Source of the DNA: a virus
IMG/VR virus record: IMGVR_UViG_3300008963_000031
Span: 1-24,604 of that record
Direction: 5' to 3' (one strand)
DNA length: 24,604 nt
Shown in pieces: positions 5,523-12,393 of this stretch. The notes under the pieces are model-generated. The model had not been told where the DNA came from and did no database searches. It saw only the letters and a list, made by a program, of their open reading frames with translations. The number at the start of each line of letters is the position of its first letter. Position 1 is the first letter of the stretch. A program made the translations under genes and the position numbers.

Positions 5523-5733
5523 GTTGGTTTTACGCTTTTGGCGTTCCAATTGATATCAAACTACACTTGTAACGTGGTTAACATATTTACAACATTAGAA
5601 TCATGGTCTACAGACGCTAGAAAACTATCACTTTTGAAGCTTAGGAAGCGGTTTTAGGCGCAACGTCAATTCACTGGGGCGGCTTATGTATAATATGTTA
5701 AATAGGGACTTTTATTTTAAATTTTAGAGGCTT
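5523..5733. other. Non-coding stretch between the switch and ogr
   Basis: No gene seen. It contains CGCTAGAAAA (5615-5624), the right copy of the 16-bp inverted pair (5632-5647), GCGGTTTTAGGCGC directly after it, and a TATAAT at 5689-5694 with no good -35. CTAGAA/TTCTAG and GGCG elements echo those at 2286-2314, suggesting the two non-coding regions bind the same protein. Confidence 0.4.
5632..5647 (-). repeat. Right copy of the 16-bp inverted repeat pair
   Basis: TTTTGAAGCTTAGGAA is the exact reverse complement of 2363-2378, about 3.3 kb away. Confidence 0.75.
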
Positions 5734-5763
5734 TCGACATACCTATGACTTTTTGTTTATAAT
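5734..5763 (+). promoter_or_regulatory. Sigma70 promoter for ogr
   Basis: TCGACA (5734-5739) and a perfect TATAAT (5758-5763) are 18 bases apart, reading toward ogr with an expected transcript start near 5770. ATTGCATAT directly at the -10 end (5762-5770) matches 380-388, so the same factor that binds the GCAATGC repeats might act here. Confidence 0.6.
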
Positions 5764-5797
5764 TGCATATCTTTTTTATTATAGCGGAGGAAGGACA

Positions 5798-6031
5798 ATG
5801 AAAGTTTTTAAACCGACCTGTCCTAATTGCGGAGGCAGAAACACAACAATACGCACTAGTAAGAGCGACGATATACGCTTACACGTACACTATTGCGATT
5901 GCTTGGAAGAACATTGTTTAACTCGCTTTGTTGTAGAATCAACGACAACAAAAATCCTTTCTACGCTTAACGATGAACTTAAAAAAACCAAAACCCCTCA
6001 ATTAGATCAAATCCCCCTCAATCTCGCATAA
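5798..6031 (+). CDS. ogr: Ogr/Delta-family late transcription activator
   Basis: 77 residues from the ATG at 5798, chosen because GGAGGAAGG lies directly upstream; the longer frame from 5753 overlaps the promoter. The protein has the Ogr/Delta layout: CPNC (Cys8, Cys11), a basic RTS motif at 19-21, then Cys35 and Cys40 spaced C-x4-C, followed by a hydrophobic RFVVEST end. In P2 and relatives these four cysteines bind one zinc, and the protein activates late promoters by binding dyads upstream and contacting RNA polymerase alpha. Here it should activate the divergent late operons starting at 12355 and 12493. It heads the plus-strand block that continues into parA. Confidence 0.88.
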   Translation: MKVFKPTCPNCGGRNTTIRTSKSDDIRLHVHYCDCLEEHCLTRFVVESTTTKILSTLNDELKKTKTPQLDQIPLNLA

Positions 6032-6116
6032 TTGCAAAACACTTTTTGCATTACACTTTACGTATTGCATTTTATGCGTTACATTACCTTTATCAACTTA
6101 GATAGAGGTAGCAGCA
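6032..6116 (+). promoter_or_regulatory. Repeat-rich leader of the partition operon
   Basis: Contains TTTTTGCATTAC (6043-6054), GTATTGCATTTTATGC (6062-6077) and ACATTACC (6081-6088). The first is identical to 1862-1873. A possible promoter is TTGCAT (6046-6051), 18 bases, then TTTTAT (6070-6075). In ParA/ribbon-helix-helix systems the leader repeats serve as operator and sometimes as centromere. Confidence 0.5.
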
Positions 6117-6662
6117 ATGGAACAAATCATTCTTGCAATCATGGCATCTAAAGGCGGCGTAGGTAAAAGCGCATTAGCTAAGATGTTCCATAAAGAATTA
6201 ACCAGGCAAGGTTATAAAGTAAACGGCAAAGACGGCGACACTCAGCAGCACTTTAACGCTTACATGTCCACACAACCTAGCTTTGAAAATCCAGATGTAA
6301 CAATTGTGGATACGCAGGGCGCCTGGACAAGTGACAACGAAAGCCTTATCCATCACATCAAAAACGACAACTATAAAATTATCGTTCCATTTAAACCAAG
6401 CGACGAAGATCTAAAAGAAGCTTTGCTAATGGCTCAACGTCTAAAGAAAATGGATGCGCTAAATAATGCAGTTTTTGTCGTAAATGAAACTTATAGAGAC
6501 TTTGATGCTGAAGCAAAATCATTTTGCGACAGACTGCGCGAACGCGGACTAATCGTTTCTAAATGGCAGTTCCAAGACCTCAGAGCAATTCAACGCGGCC
6601 AAAATACGGGTAAGGCACAAAAACAAGTGCAACGATTTTTACATGAACAGGGTATTGCATAA
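6117..6662 (+). CDS. parA: ParA-type partition ATPase
   Basis: 181 residues, short for the family (ParF types are about 200). It has the deviant Walker A KGGVGKS at 12-18, the D-x-D switch at 39-41 (DGDTQQ), and the Walker B strand with VDTQG at 64-68. It lacks the N-terminal HTH of P1-type ParA, so it belongs with small ParF-like proteins. These polymerise or pattern on the nucleoid and move plasmid copies when stimulated by a partner bound to the centromere. AGAGG precedes the ATG at good spacing. The gene directly downstream (11 bp) encodes a ribbon-helix-helix protein, the expected partner. Its presence argues that the prophage is maintained as a low-copy plasmid. Confidence 0.88.
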   Translation: MEQIILAIMASKGGVGKSALAKMFHKELTRQGYKVNGKDGDTQQHFNAYMSTQPSFENPDVTIVDTQGAWTSDNESLIHHIKNDNYKIIVPFKPSDEDLKEALLMAQRLKKMDALNNAVFVVNETYRDFDAEAKSFCDRLRERGLIVSKWQFQDLRAIQRGQNTGKAQKQVQRFLHEQGIA

Positions 6663-6673
6663 AGGGGGCAACA

Positions 6674-7042
6674 ATGGGATTAGAAAACTGGGGCGGAGAA
6701 AAGAACGCTACCGCCATTGACCAAATAGACAACGCTTATGTTCCTAAAAGTGAACATGAACGTTTAAAGACACTTGAAACCTTACGCCAGCAATGGTCTG
6801 AAATAGATAACAAAGACCAGAAAGCGATAAAGGCATTTATTGATAACAACATTTCATCGCCTTATTTTGACGAGTTTATTGCAACGGCCGAAAAGAAACA
6901 GGCATTCAATGTAACGTTACGAATGAGTCCGCTAGCTTACTTTCAATCTCAGGTTATTTTAGGAAGTCAAAAGGAGCATAAAACACTAGGCAATATGTTT
7001 AACTCCATCATTGGAATGATTTACAAGAATCAACAGAAGTAA
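6674..7042 (+). CDS. ParG-like centromere-binding protein (ribbon-helix-helix)
   Basis: 122 residues. The C-terminal 50 residues fit a ribbon-helix-helix: a strand (AFNVTLRMS), helix PLAYFQSQVILGSQ, a turn at KTLG and a second helix NMFNSIIGMIYKNQ. The N-terminal 70 residues are charged and probably flexible, with a helical stretch around 29-52. That matches ParG-like partners, whose tail stimulates the ATPase and whose RHH dimer binds short repeats. Position right after parA supports this. Likely DNA targets are the GCATTAC/TTGCAT elements in the leader at 6032-6116. The assignment is structural reasoning, without a named family hit. Confidence 0.65.
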   Translation: MGLENWGGEKNATAIDQIDNAYVPKSEHERLKTLETLRQQWSEIDNKDQKAIKAFIDNNISSPYFDEFIATAEKKQAFNVTLRMSPLAYFQSQVILGSQKEHKTLGNMFNSIIGMIYKNQQK

Positions 7043-7050
7043 AGTAAGGA

Positions 7051-7080
7051 CTGGCTGCAAGCTTCGACCCAAGCAGCCAG
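7051..7080 (+). other. Hairpin after the partition genes
   Basis: CTGGCTGC (7051-7058) pairs with GCAGCCAG (7073-7080) around a 14-nt loop. No T tract follows, so it is probably not a strong terminator. It may stabilise or process the mRNA between the par genes and the small-gene block. Confidence 0.45.
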
Positions 7081-7122
7081 GAACACAACTAACCCAAGTA
7101 CACCATACTTAAGGAATCAATC

Positions 7123-7281
7123 ATGCTTAATGCGAATTGTACAAAACTATCTGATATACGTCTAACTGAACTTACATCGATACCATTAGCAAACCTATTC
7201 GAAATACTCAGTCAAAAGCCTTTAGACGTACAACAAAGCATTCTCGAAATGCGTAGCTACCTGTTAAAGCAAGGACGTTAA
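7123..7281 (+). CDS. Small hypothetical protein, 52 aa
   Basis: ATG at 7123 with AAGGA seven bases upstream, TAA at 7279-7281, two bases before the next gene's ATG. The product is Leu/Ile-rich and amphipathic: a first part around KLSDIRLTELTSIPLANLFE and a second helix around PLDVQQSILEMRSYLLKQG. This suggests a small helical bundle or protein-protein adaptor. No membrane segment and no recognised family. It opens a tightly packed plus-strand run that continues to 8340. Confidence 0.65.
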   Translation: MLNANCTKLSDIRLTELTSIPLANLFEILSQKPLDVQQSILEMRSYLLKQGR

Positions 7282-7283
7282 TC

Positions 7284-7922
7284 ATGTCTAACTCAAGTCT
7301 ACAGCAACTAAAACAAATTGTTGAACGAACAGACGGTGCAACACTTATAGAACGTGGGCTAATGCTTAGCCTTATTAACAATGTTGACAAGCAAATCGAG
7401 CATGTCATTGAAAAGCTAGATATGTGTTGCGGAACATCGGCTAATAAGGTTGAGATCCAAGAATACCTAGAAATGATGCGCCTTAATATCGATTTAGTAA
7501 CCACTGGCGCAAGTTATGCTGAACTTTTCCAACTTAACCGCTTACCTAAAGACGCGGTTTTGTCAGCAAAACCATATGATGACCCAACACTTGAAGATGT
7601 AATTACGGCGTTATCTCAGCCAGGAACACTACTACCATCTTCATCCGCTTCAGCCTCACTGTTTGCGGAGTCACTTAATACCATGATCAACAAACTTGAA
7701 AGTAACGAGGAAGCCAGAGGTAATCTGTATTGTGGTGAAAAGATTTTCGAAGCTATAAAGCGCAAAGTAGGGGTTATCTATGGAGCGGAGTTTAATTGGT
7801 TTGATGTGAAAATTATGCGAATGCCTCACCTCGAACCATACTCGTTGGCAAGTGACGATCCCGAAATAGTCAAAGCTATGGAAGAGTTTATCGATAGAAA
7901 AAGAGGAACAAGCAATGAGTAA
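7284..7922 (+). CDS. Hypothetical helical protein
   Basis: 212 residues from the ATG at 7284, with AAGGA eight bases upstream inside the previous gene's end. Mostly helical: residues 1-45 contain LQQLKQIVER and NNVDKQIEHVIEKLD, then a Cys-Cys pair (MCCG) near 48. A Ser/Ala-rich linker follows around 115-125 (SSSASAS), and the C-terminal region ends acidic then basic. No catalytic motif, membrane segment or known family recognised. The last codons overlap the next gene by 8 bp. As part of an early-type operon after par, it may serve phage replication or host takeover, but nothing in the sequence shows this. Confidence 0.65.
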   Translation: MSNSSLQQLKQIVERTDGATLIERGLMLSLINNVDKQIEHVIEKLDMCCGTSANKVEIQEYLEMMRLNIDLVTTGASYAELFQLNRLPKDAVLSAKPYDDPTLEDVITALSQPGTLLPSSSASASLFAESLNTMINKLESNEEARGNLYCGEKIFEAIKRKVGVIYGAEFNWFDVKIMRMPHLEPYSLASDDPEIVKAMEEFIDRKRGTSNE

Positions 7923-8100
7923 AGAACGCGACTTTCTTGTTAATGCTACGATTACGGTTAACGTAGAAGTTGAGGTTAGCGCCGAAAATAAAGAAGATGC
8001 TAAGTTACGTGCTGAACATGCTATTTATGATGGCACATATGAATGTAAAGACTTAGAAAACGACCCCATCATTAACTGGGCGAAACTTCAAAATGACTGA
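7915..8100 (+). CDS. Small strand-rich hypothetical protein
   Basis: 61 residues, overlapping the previous gene by 8 bp (ATGAGTAA) with AGAGGA upstream. It has an alternating hydrophobic stretch, ATITVNVEVEVSA, followed by a helix with an EDAKLRAEHAI pattern. This strand-strand-helix layout is seen in many tiny phage proteins of unknown function in which a beta segment is followed by an ENKEDA-type helix. No enzyme motif. It shares an 8-bp overlap with the following gene, so it is translationally coupled on both sides. Confidence 0.6.
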   Translation: MSKERDFLVNATITVNVEVEVSAENKEDAKLRAEHAIYDGTYECKDLENDPIINWAKLQND

Positions 8101-8269
8101 TAAAAAACAATCAGACGAACTGCAAAAGGTTCAAATAGCAGAAATTCGAAACAACATCAGATTGAAATCACTAGGATTCTATCAACGCTGGCTTATAATC
8201 TGGTTAGTTATTGGTGGGTTTATCAAACTGGACATTGCCAAGGAGGTTATAACGTGGATAAGTGGATAG
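8093..8269 (+). CDS. Small single-span membrane protein, 58 aa
   Basis: ATG at 8093 overlaps the end of the previous gene; stop TAG at 8267-8269. The N-terminal 32 residues are charged and helical (KKQSDELQKVQIAEIRNN). One hydrophobic segment, WLIIWLVIGGFI, lies at about 33-44, followed by a short amphipathic tail. This suggests an inner-membrane protein with a cytoplasmic N-terminus. Its 3' part contains the AAGGAGG ribosome site and start of the next gene. Unknown role; superinfection exclusion or membrane signalling are speculative possibilities. Confidence 0.6.
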   Translation: MTDKKQSDELQKVQIAEIRNNIRLKSLGFYQRWLIIWLVIGGFIKLDIAKEVITWISG

Positions 8270-8340
8270 AGAATCACAGCACCTTAACTGCTATCATCAT
8301 TGCTGCTTTTGGCCTTTGCTTAGGCTACGCAGTCTTCTAA
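8254..8340 (+). CDS. Tiny membrane peptide, 28 aa
   Basis: GTG at 8254 with a near-ideal AAGGAGG seven bases upstream, and TAA at 8338-8340 just before the terminator. The peptide is a short polar N-terminus (DKWIENHS) followed by a single hydrophobic helix (LTAIIIAAFGLCLGYAVF). The strong ribosome site and position inside an operon make it a real gene despite its size. It overlaps the previous gene by 16 bp. Such peptides may act in the membrane as exclusion factors or lysis helpers; no evidence distinguishes these. Confidence 0.55.
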   Translation: MDKWIENHSTLTAIIIAAFGLCLGYAVF

Positions 8341-8345
8341 CACAC

Positions 8346-8372
8346 AAGCCCCGTTAAATACGGGGCTTTGTT
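8346..8372. terminator. Bidirectional terminator between converging blocks
   Basis: AAGCCCCGT (8346-8354) and ACGGGGCTT (8360-8368) flank TAAAT, followed on the plus strand by TTGTTATT. It closes the plus-strand block from ogr onward and overlaps the stop codon of the minus-strand late operon. Confidence 0.85.
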
Positions 8373-8905
8373 ATTCTTACGGTCAAACCGTAGAGCACCA
8401 TTGATTCCATTAAGTACCAAGCGTATAGAACTGGCAGCACCTCGATATCATCACGCCCCCAAATCGCAGCTAACCAGGATATCTCAGTGAAGAAGTACCC
8501 CACTAAAAAGATGATCGATTGAAACTTAATAAAGCTTTCACTGTTGAGCAATCGCACCAACATAACGCAGCTGGCCAACATGTTAATCAATGACCACACA
8601 TAAACAACAAACATCGAGGCTGGAACTAAGAACGGAACCGGCAACCATAGCCAGTACCACCATTTCAAACGTGAAGCTTTAGCAGTATGGCCAAGCAACA
8701 GGTTTGTTTGTATCGCCCACAAACACCAGAGCGATTGAGTGATTATCAACTGATATTCTTGTGTGTAGTCGATAACCCAACCAATCACCAAGACACACCA
8801 AAGAGAGACGATAAGCAGCAGTATATGATCGCCTTTCTTTACCGCCAGGTGCATTGCGTAAACGCTAGCCATTACGCATAGAAAAAACAGGCTGTAGACT
8901 ATCAT
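8354..8905 (-). CDS. Polytopic membrane protein at the end of the P-Q operon
   Basis: 183 residues from the ATG at 8903-8905, overlapping the previous stop as ATGA. Very hydrophobic with five to seven likely membrane spans, starting at residues 2-20 and 28-46, and rich in Trp (for example KWWYWLWLPVPFLV). Some spans carry charged residues, and a short Lys/Arg tail ends the protein. No transporter or enzyme signature recognised. Its position in a late operon after a holin-like gene could mean a lysis accessory role. A lysogenic-conversion or exclusion protein is also possible. The stop codon lies in the terminator stem. Confidence 0.65.
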   Translation of the reverse strand: MIVYSLFFLCVMASVYAMHLAVKKGDHILLLIVSLWCVLVIGWVIDYTQEYQLIITQSLWCLWAIQTNLLLGHTAKASRLKWWYWLWLPVPFLVPASMFVVYVWSLINMLASCVMLVRLLNSESFIKFQSIIFLVGYFFTEISWLAAIWGRDDIEVLPVLYAWYLMESMVLYGLTVRITKPRI

Positions 8906-9195
8906 TTAAACTTTCTCAGTAGCTTAGCTAAGCCATTCTTTATCAGCAGATTAACAAAATCATCGGCAAGAAACGCACCCAATAGAATCGATATAACGAT
9001 CTTATTCTGTGACCAGTTCTGGTCGAGTGCGTAGTAAGTCACTAGCATTGCAACAAATATCGATGTAGACAACGCTTTAACGACTCGCATCAATGTGACT
9101 TTATCTGGCGGAAAAAACATCCTTACCGCCACGACAATTAAACTAACAATAAATGACTGAAACGTAATGTAGAAAAAGAACTGCAAATCAATCAC
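8902..9195 (-). CDS. Holin-like small membrane protein
   Basis: 97 residues from a GTG at 9193-9195 with AAGGG upstream; no internal ATG gives a sensible protein. Three likely membrane spans: about 8-25, 40-57 and 64-80, ending in a Lys/Arg-rich tail (KNGLAKLLRKFK). The layout resembles LydA-type phage holins and the other holin candidate in this phage (18954-19283). Both share an IVVA segment, a charged loop, a second span and a C-terminal basic tail. It overlaps its neighbours by 8 and 4 bp. It might be a second holin, an antiholin, or an unrelated small membrane protein. Confidence 0.5.
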   Translation of the reverse strand: MIDLQFFFYITFQSFIVSLIVVAVRMFFPPDKVTLMRVVKALSTSIFVAMLVTYYALDQNWSQNKIVISILLGAFLADDFVNLLIKNGLAKLLRKFK

Positions 9196-9499
9196 TACGA
9201 TTACCCTTTATAAAGGTAGCGGTTCTATCCTTTCCCTGTGCCATATCAAAGCCAACATAAGGACGAGGGACGTAACCGGCAACATTAACCCAAACACTAC
9301 CAGGCCAACAATTAGCGACAGATTGAGCGCTAATCAAACTTGGTGCGCAGCTATTACAAATATAGTGCGCTTTCTTGCCTTCAAACATGTTACGCGTGAC
9401 CTTGTAACCTACCTCAAACTTAAACAATAGGCCGCAGTTCTTACACTCACGAAAGAAGAACGGCCAACATCGTTTAACAACTTGCTGAGCATTTTTCAT
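9188..9499 (-). CDS. Zinc-finger-like hypothetical protein
   Basis: 103 residues from the ATG at 9497-9499, with GGAG nine bases upstream. Residues 19-53 carry C-x2-C and C-x2-C pairs (CKNCG and ICNSC) separated by about 28 residues, a zinc-ribbon-like spacing. The rest is basic with a VPRPYVGFD segment and no membrane span. It starts just 3 bp after the portal stop codon and overlaps the holin-like gene by 8 bp, so it is part of the P-Q transcript. A DNA-binding or host-interaction role is possible; no family recognised. Confidence 0.6.
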   Translation of the reverse strand: MKNAQQVVKRCWPFFFRECKNCGLLFKFEVGYKVTRNMFEGKKAHYICNSCAPSLISAQSVANCWPGSVWVNVAGYVPRPYVGFDMAQGKDRTATFIKGNRSD

Positions 9500-9502
9500 A
9501 AT

Positions 9503-10522
9503 TTAGCTCTCCAAGAAAGACGGTTTATCAAAAATAATTTGCTTACCTTTTGGCATGATTGAGTTAACACTAGATAACAGCTTTTGCATTGGTCGCACCT
9601 CATTTTCGTAGTACGTCTTGTTGTACTTTTCTGGATCGCCCATCGCACTACCTTGCGTTGGAATAATACCGCTCAAACCTGGCGGAAATCGATGCGCTAC
9701 CATTACGTCCTGTGACGATACCGTTTTAATAGTGTTGAACTCATCTTTAGTTGATACGTCACCAACTGGCATTAACTGCACGCCCTTTTCCTGCCCGTTT
9801 GGTATGTTGATAAGCAAAGATTTAAAATTACCCACGCCACGCGAATTCTTTAGAGCGTCTTGTAGATTCTTTTCAACTTCCGGTGACATATTTGGATCGG
9901 TGGTATAAAGAATGAAGCCCATGTGCGCGCCGTTCTTGTAATAACGACGACGAAATAACGTTGCGTCCTCAGCTAGCATTGCAGACTGTAGGCCACTTAG
10001 GTAATCAGGTAGACCGTAAATATTTTGCTTTGGATCGTATAACTTCACGTGGAAGATTTCGCCGGCTTTAAACCAGGTACGCGTTTCGTCCGAGTTAAGG
10101 CGCACAAAGCGATTGTTTTTACCTTTTCGCATTGGTTGCCAGGGAACGTGCGCTAGTCGTACCGGTTGATTTAAAAAGTTGTAGAACACCTGGTAAGCAC
10201 ATTGACCGAATCCGACTAAATCTTTAGCTAGGTTCATCATGTCAGTAAATAAGAGGACATCCTCGTTAACGTGATAGTCTTTTGCTAGGATTCTTGCTCT
10301 AGCCTCAACGATAGAACCGTGATAACTGTTGGCTATCATCATGTCGGATAGTGAATCCGGCTCAATTGGTGGGGTGTAGAACTTTTCAAATTCGTCGTAT
10401 TCAACGCCGTCATAATGAGCCGGATTTTTAACATCGACCCTTTCAATACCACCAAAAGAAAAAACGGTTTGCTCACCTTCTTTCTTTTCGTCTACATCGG
10501 TTTTAATAGTTTCATCTTGCAT
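9503..10522 (-). CDS. Q: P2-family portal protein (gpQ)
   Basis: 339 residues, against about 344 for P2 gpQ. The sequence has the family hallmarks: an N-terminal YTPPIEPDSLSDMM stretch, a central fold with YLSGLQSAMLAEDATLFRRR and KNGAHMGFILYTTD, and a C-terminal VMVAHRFPPGLSGI with the PxKYNKTYYENEVRP helix. It forms the dodecameric ring at the capsid vertex through which DNA is packaged and to which the tail joins. It starts 3 bp after the terminase stop codon with a weak ribosome site, suggesting coupling. The P-then-Q order on the strand opposite to the rest of the late genes is the P2 arrangement. Confidence 0.95.
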   Translation of the reverse strand: MQDETIKTDVDEKKEGEQTVFSFGGIERVDVKNPAHYDGVEYDEFEKFYTPPIEPDSLSDMMIANSYHGSIVEARARILAKDYHVNEDVLLFTDMMNLAKDLVGFGQCAYQVFYNFLNQPVRLAHVPWQPMRKGKNNRFVRLNSDETRTWFKAGEIFHVKLYDPKQNIYGLPDYLSGLQSAMLAEDATLFRRRYYKNGAHMGFILYTTDPNMSPEVEKNLQDALKNSRGVGNFKSLLINIPNGQEKGVQLMPVGDVSTKDEFNTIKTVSSQDVMVAHRFPPGLSGIIPTQGSAMGDPEKYNKTYYENEVRPMQKLLSSVNSIMPKGKQIIFDKPSFLES

Positions 10523-10525
10523 TGA

Positions 10526-12355
10526 TTAGAGATCCATTTTATAGGTTGAGTGACGTTTTTTATTCACGTTAAGACCTTCTTTAATAAGAGCATGAGACAG
10601 AGCAAAGAAAGAGTCAGCATGTCCAGTCTCTTCCGTTCTATCTGCAACAAAGGTCATTTGTCCTTTGCCTGTTGTTTTCCGTTTGATGGCCATAAATGAA
10701 ACACCTATCGTTTTTTCTGTTGCTGGCCATAGAATTCGGCTGTGTTGAACAACATCTAGCATTTTCAACACCAATTCCGTTTTACTTTGGATCGAGTAGT
10801 TAATAAGCATTGCGCGAGGGAAGAACGCCGAAACTAACTCACCAACCCCTGAACCAATGCCGGATACATCAATACCTATATGTGTTACGTTGTATCTTTG
10901 CGTTAATAACTCCACCTGGTCAGCTTGCCATTGCCAGTTAAAGCCCTTCCATTCGAAGCCTTCAAGAACGCGAAACTTATCTTTGAATTTATCCAGTTTC
11001 GCCACAGCGTTATAGCCATCAGGCGGAGCAACCACGAAACATCGAGCAAAATCCCCCGTTCGCGCTGGATCGTATCCTAGCCAAACTTCCTTATCCCCAA
11101 ACGGCCTAGCTATATTGTTTTCCAGATCAAAATCATCCCAATCATCGATATCGACAGCACATGATTCGATGTCTTTTAGCTTGAAGATACTGTCCGCTTC
11201 ATCCATGAACTGACATAGGAATAGATAAGCAAAGGCATCACTACTGTAGCGTTCTGCCAGGTCTTCACGATTGATAAAAGTATTTCCGCCGGCTATTGCG
11301 TCATCAATGGTGATAGCAAAACGCCAGCGCTTGTCGGGGCATAATTGCGGCGTTTTCCGCAAACGATCGATAGTAGGAAACTCTATATCAAGACGTTCTT
11401 TGTCTTGACCTTTCCACCAAGAACCAGACCAAAGCGGAAACGCGCTGTGTTGTTTTGTTGATGGCGTAGAAAATACGGTGATAGTGAACTGTGACAACGT
11501 GGCCATAGCTGAAGCCACTTCGTATATTTGTGCAAACTTGTTAATCCAGAACGCCTCATCAATGTAAACGTCTGAACTATACGATTGCGCCGTATTTTTA
11601 TTTGTACCTAAGAATCGAAGTTCAGCACCGTTAGATAACTTAATTGGATTACCAGTTAACTCGATGTCTAAGAACTCTTTAGCAATGTGAATAATGTACG
11701 AACGGAACACCTCAGCCTGGGCGCGAGAAGCAGAGAGGAACGTTTGATTTTTACCGGTGAAGATAGCCTTGTATAACGCCTCGCCCGCAGCCTCGTACGT
11801 TAAGCCAATCTGACGGCTTTTTAATGTCCAGCGCTCACGTTGATTACGGTTGTTAAATTGGATCTTTTGGTATTGAAATAGGCTACCAATCCATTTTTGG
11901 AATGACTCTTCCGTAACACCGGATATATCATTTTTACTTTTCTTTTTACGACTTCTACTTCGTCGCCCTTCAGAAAAACTAAATCCCGCATCCTCGCCAG
12001 CTGCTTTGAATTTGTCTAATTCAGCTTCAGCTTGTTTTATAGCAAGCTTTCTTTCTTCTAACTCACAATTAGCCTTACGAAAAATGACCACGTTTTTAAT
12101 GAGTCGGTCTATTTCATCAAGTTCTAATTTCGTCTTCTTTTCACGGTTAATAAGCTGCTTTAATCGAAGTTCTAAAAGCTGCTCAGTGTCATATTCAGAA
12201 AGCAAATCATCCCAACTGAATTTTTTTATCCAGTTGTAAATTGTGCGTGAACCATTGACCCCAACAGCATTCGCAATTTCATTGGGGTTCATACCTTCGA
12301 GATATAACCGCTTAGCTTTATCTCTCTGTTCGTCTGTATATCTAGAATTTTTCAT
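10526..12355 (-). CDS. P: Terminase large subunit (gpP)
   Basis: 609 residues, close to P2 gpP (about 590). An N-terminal HTH (residues 5-47, GMNPNEIANAVGV) and a long coiled-coil-like segment (60-120) precede the ATPase. Its Walker A-like SRQIGLT is at 180-186 and its Walker B VYIDEAF has D266/E267. The C-terminal RNase H-type nuclease has likely metal ligands D429 (GYDPARTGD), D496 (GIDVSG) and D581 (GHADSF). It cuts and pumps DNA with gpM into procapsids. P2 terminase is known to use closed circular monomers, which fits a plasmid prophage. The start codon sits in a perfect palindrome and the ribosome site is weak, so translation may be restrained. Confidence 0.95.
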   Translation of the reverse strand: MKNSRYTDEQRDKAKRLYLEGMNPNEIANAVGVNGSRTIYNWIKKFSWDDLLSEYDTEQLLELRLKQLINREKKTKLELDEIDRLIKNVVIFRKANCELEERKLAIKQAEAELDKFKAAGEDAGFSFSEGRRSRSRKKKSKNDISGVTEESFQKWIGSLFQYQKIQFNNRNQRERWTLKSRQIGLTYEAAGEALYKAIFTGKNQTFLSASRAQAEVFRSYIIHIAKEFLDIELTGNPIKLSNGAELRFLGTNKNTAQSYSSDVYIDEAFWINKFAQIYEVASAMATLSQFTITVFSTPSTKQHSAFPLWSGSWWKGQDKERLDIEFPTIDRLRKTPQLCPDKRWRFAITIDDAIAGGNTFINREDLAERYSSDAFAYLFLCQFMDEADSIFKLKDIESCAVDIDDWDDFDLENNIARPFGDKEVWLGYDPARTGDFARCFVVAPPDGYNAVAKLDKFKDKFRVLEGFEWKGFNWQWQADQVELLTQRYNVTHIGIDVSGIGSGVGELVSAFFPRAMLINYSIQSKTELVLKMLDVVQHSRILWPATEKTIGVSFMAIKRKTTGKGQMTFVADRTEETGHADSFFALSHALIKEGLNVNKKRHSTYKMDL

Positions 12356-12367
12356 GCTTCAAGCATG
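12353..12367 (-). promoter_or_regulatory. Palindrome over the terminase start codon
   Basis: CATGCTT-C-AAGCATG is a perfect 7-bp-arm palindrome that includes the ATG of gene P. The only Shine-Dalgarno-like bases (GAAG) lie in the same stem, so an mRNA hairpin would hide both. Confidence 0.5.
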
Positions 12368-12393
12368 ACACATACCGCCGTCTATCTTATTTG

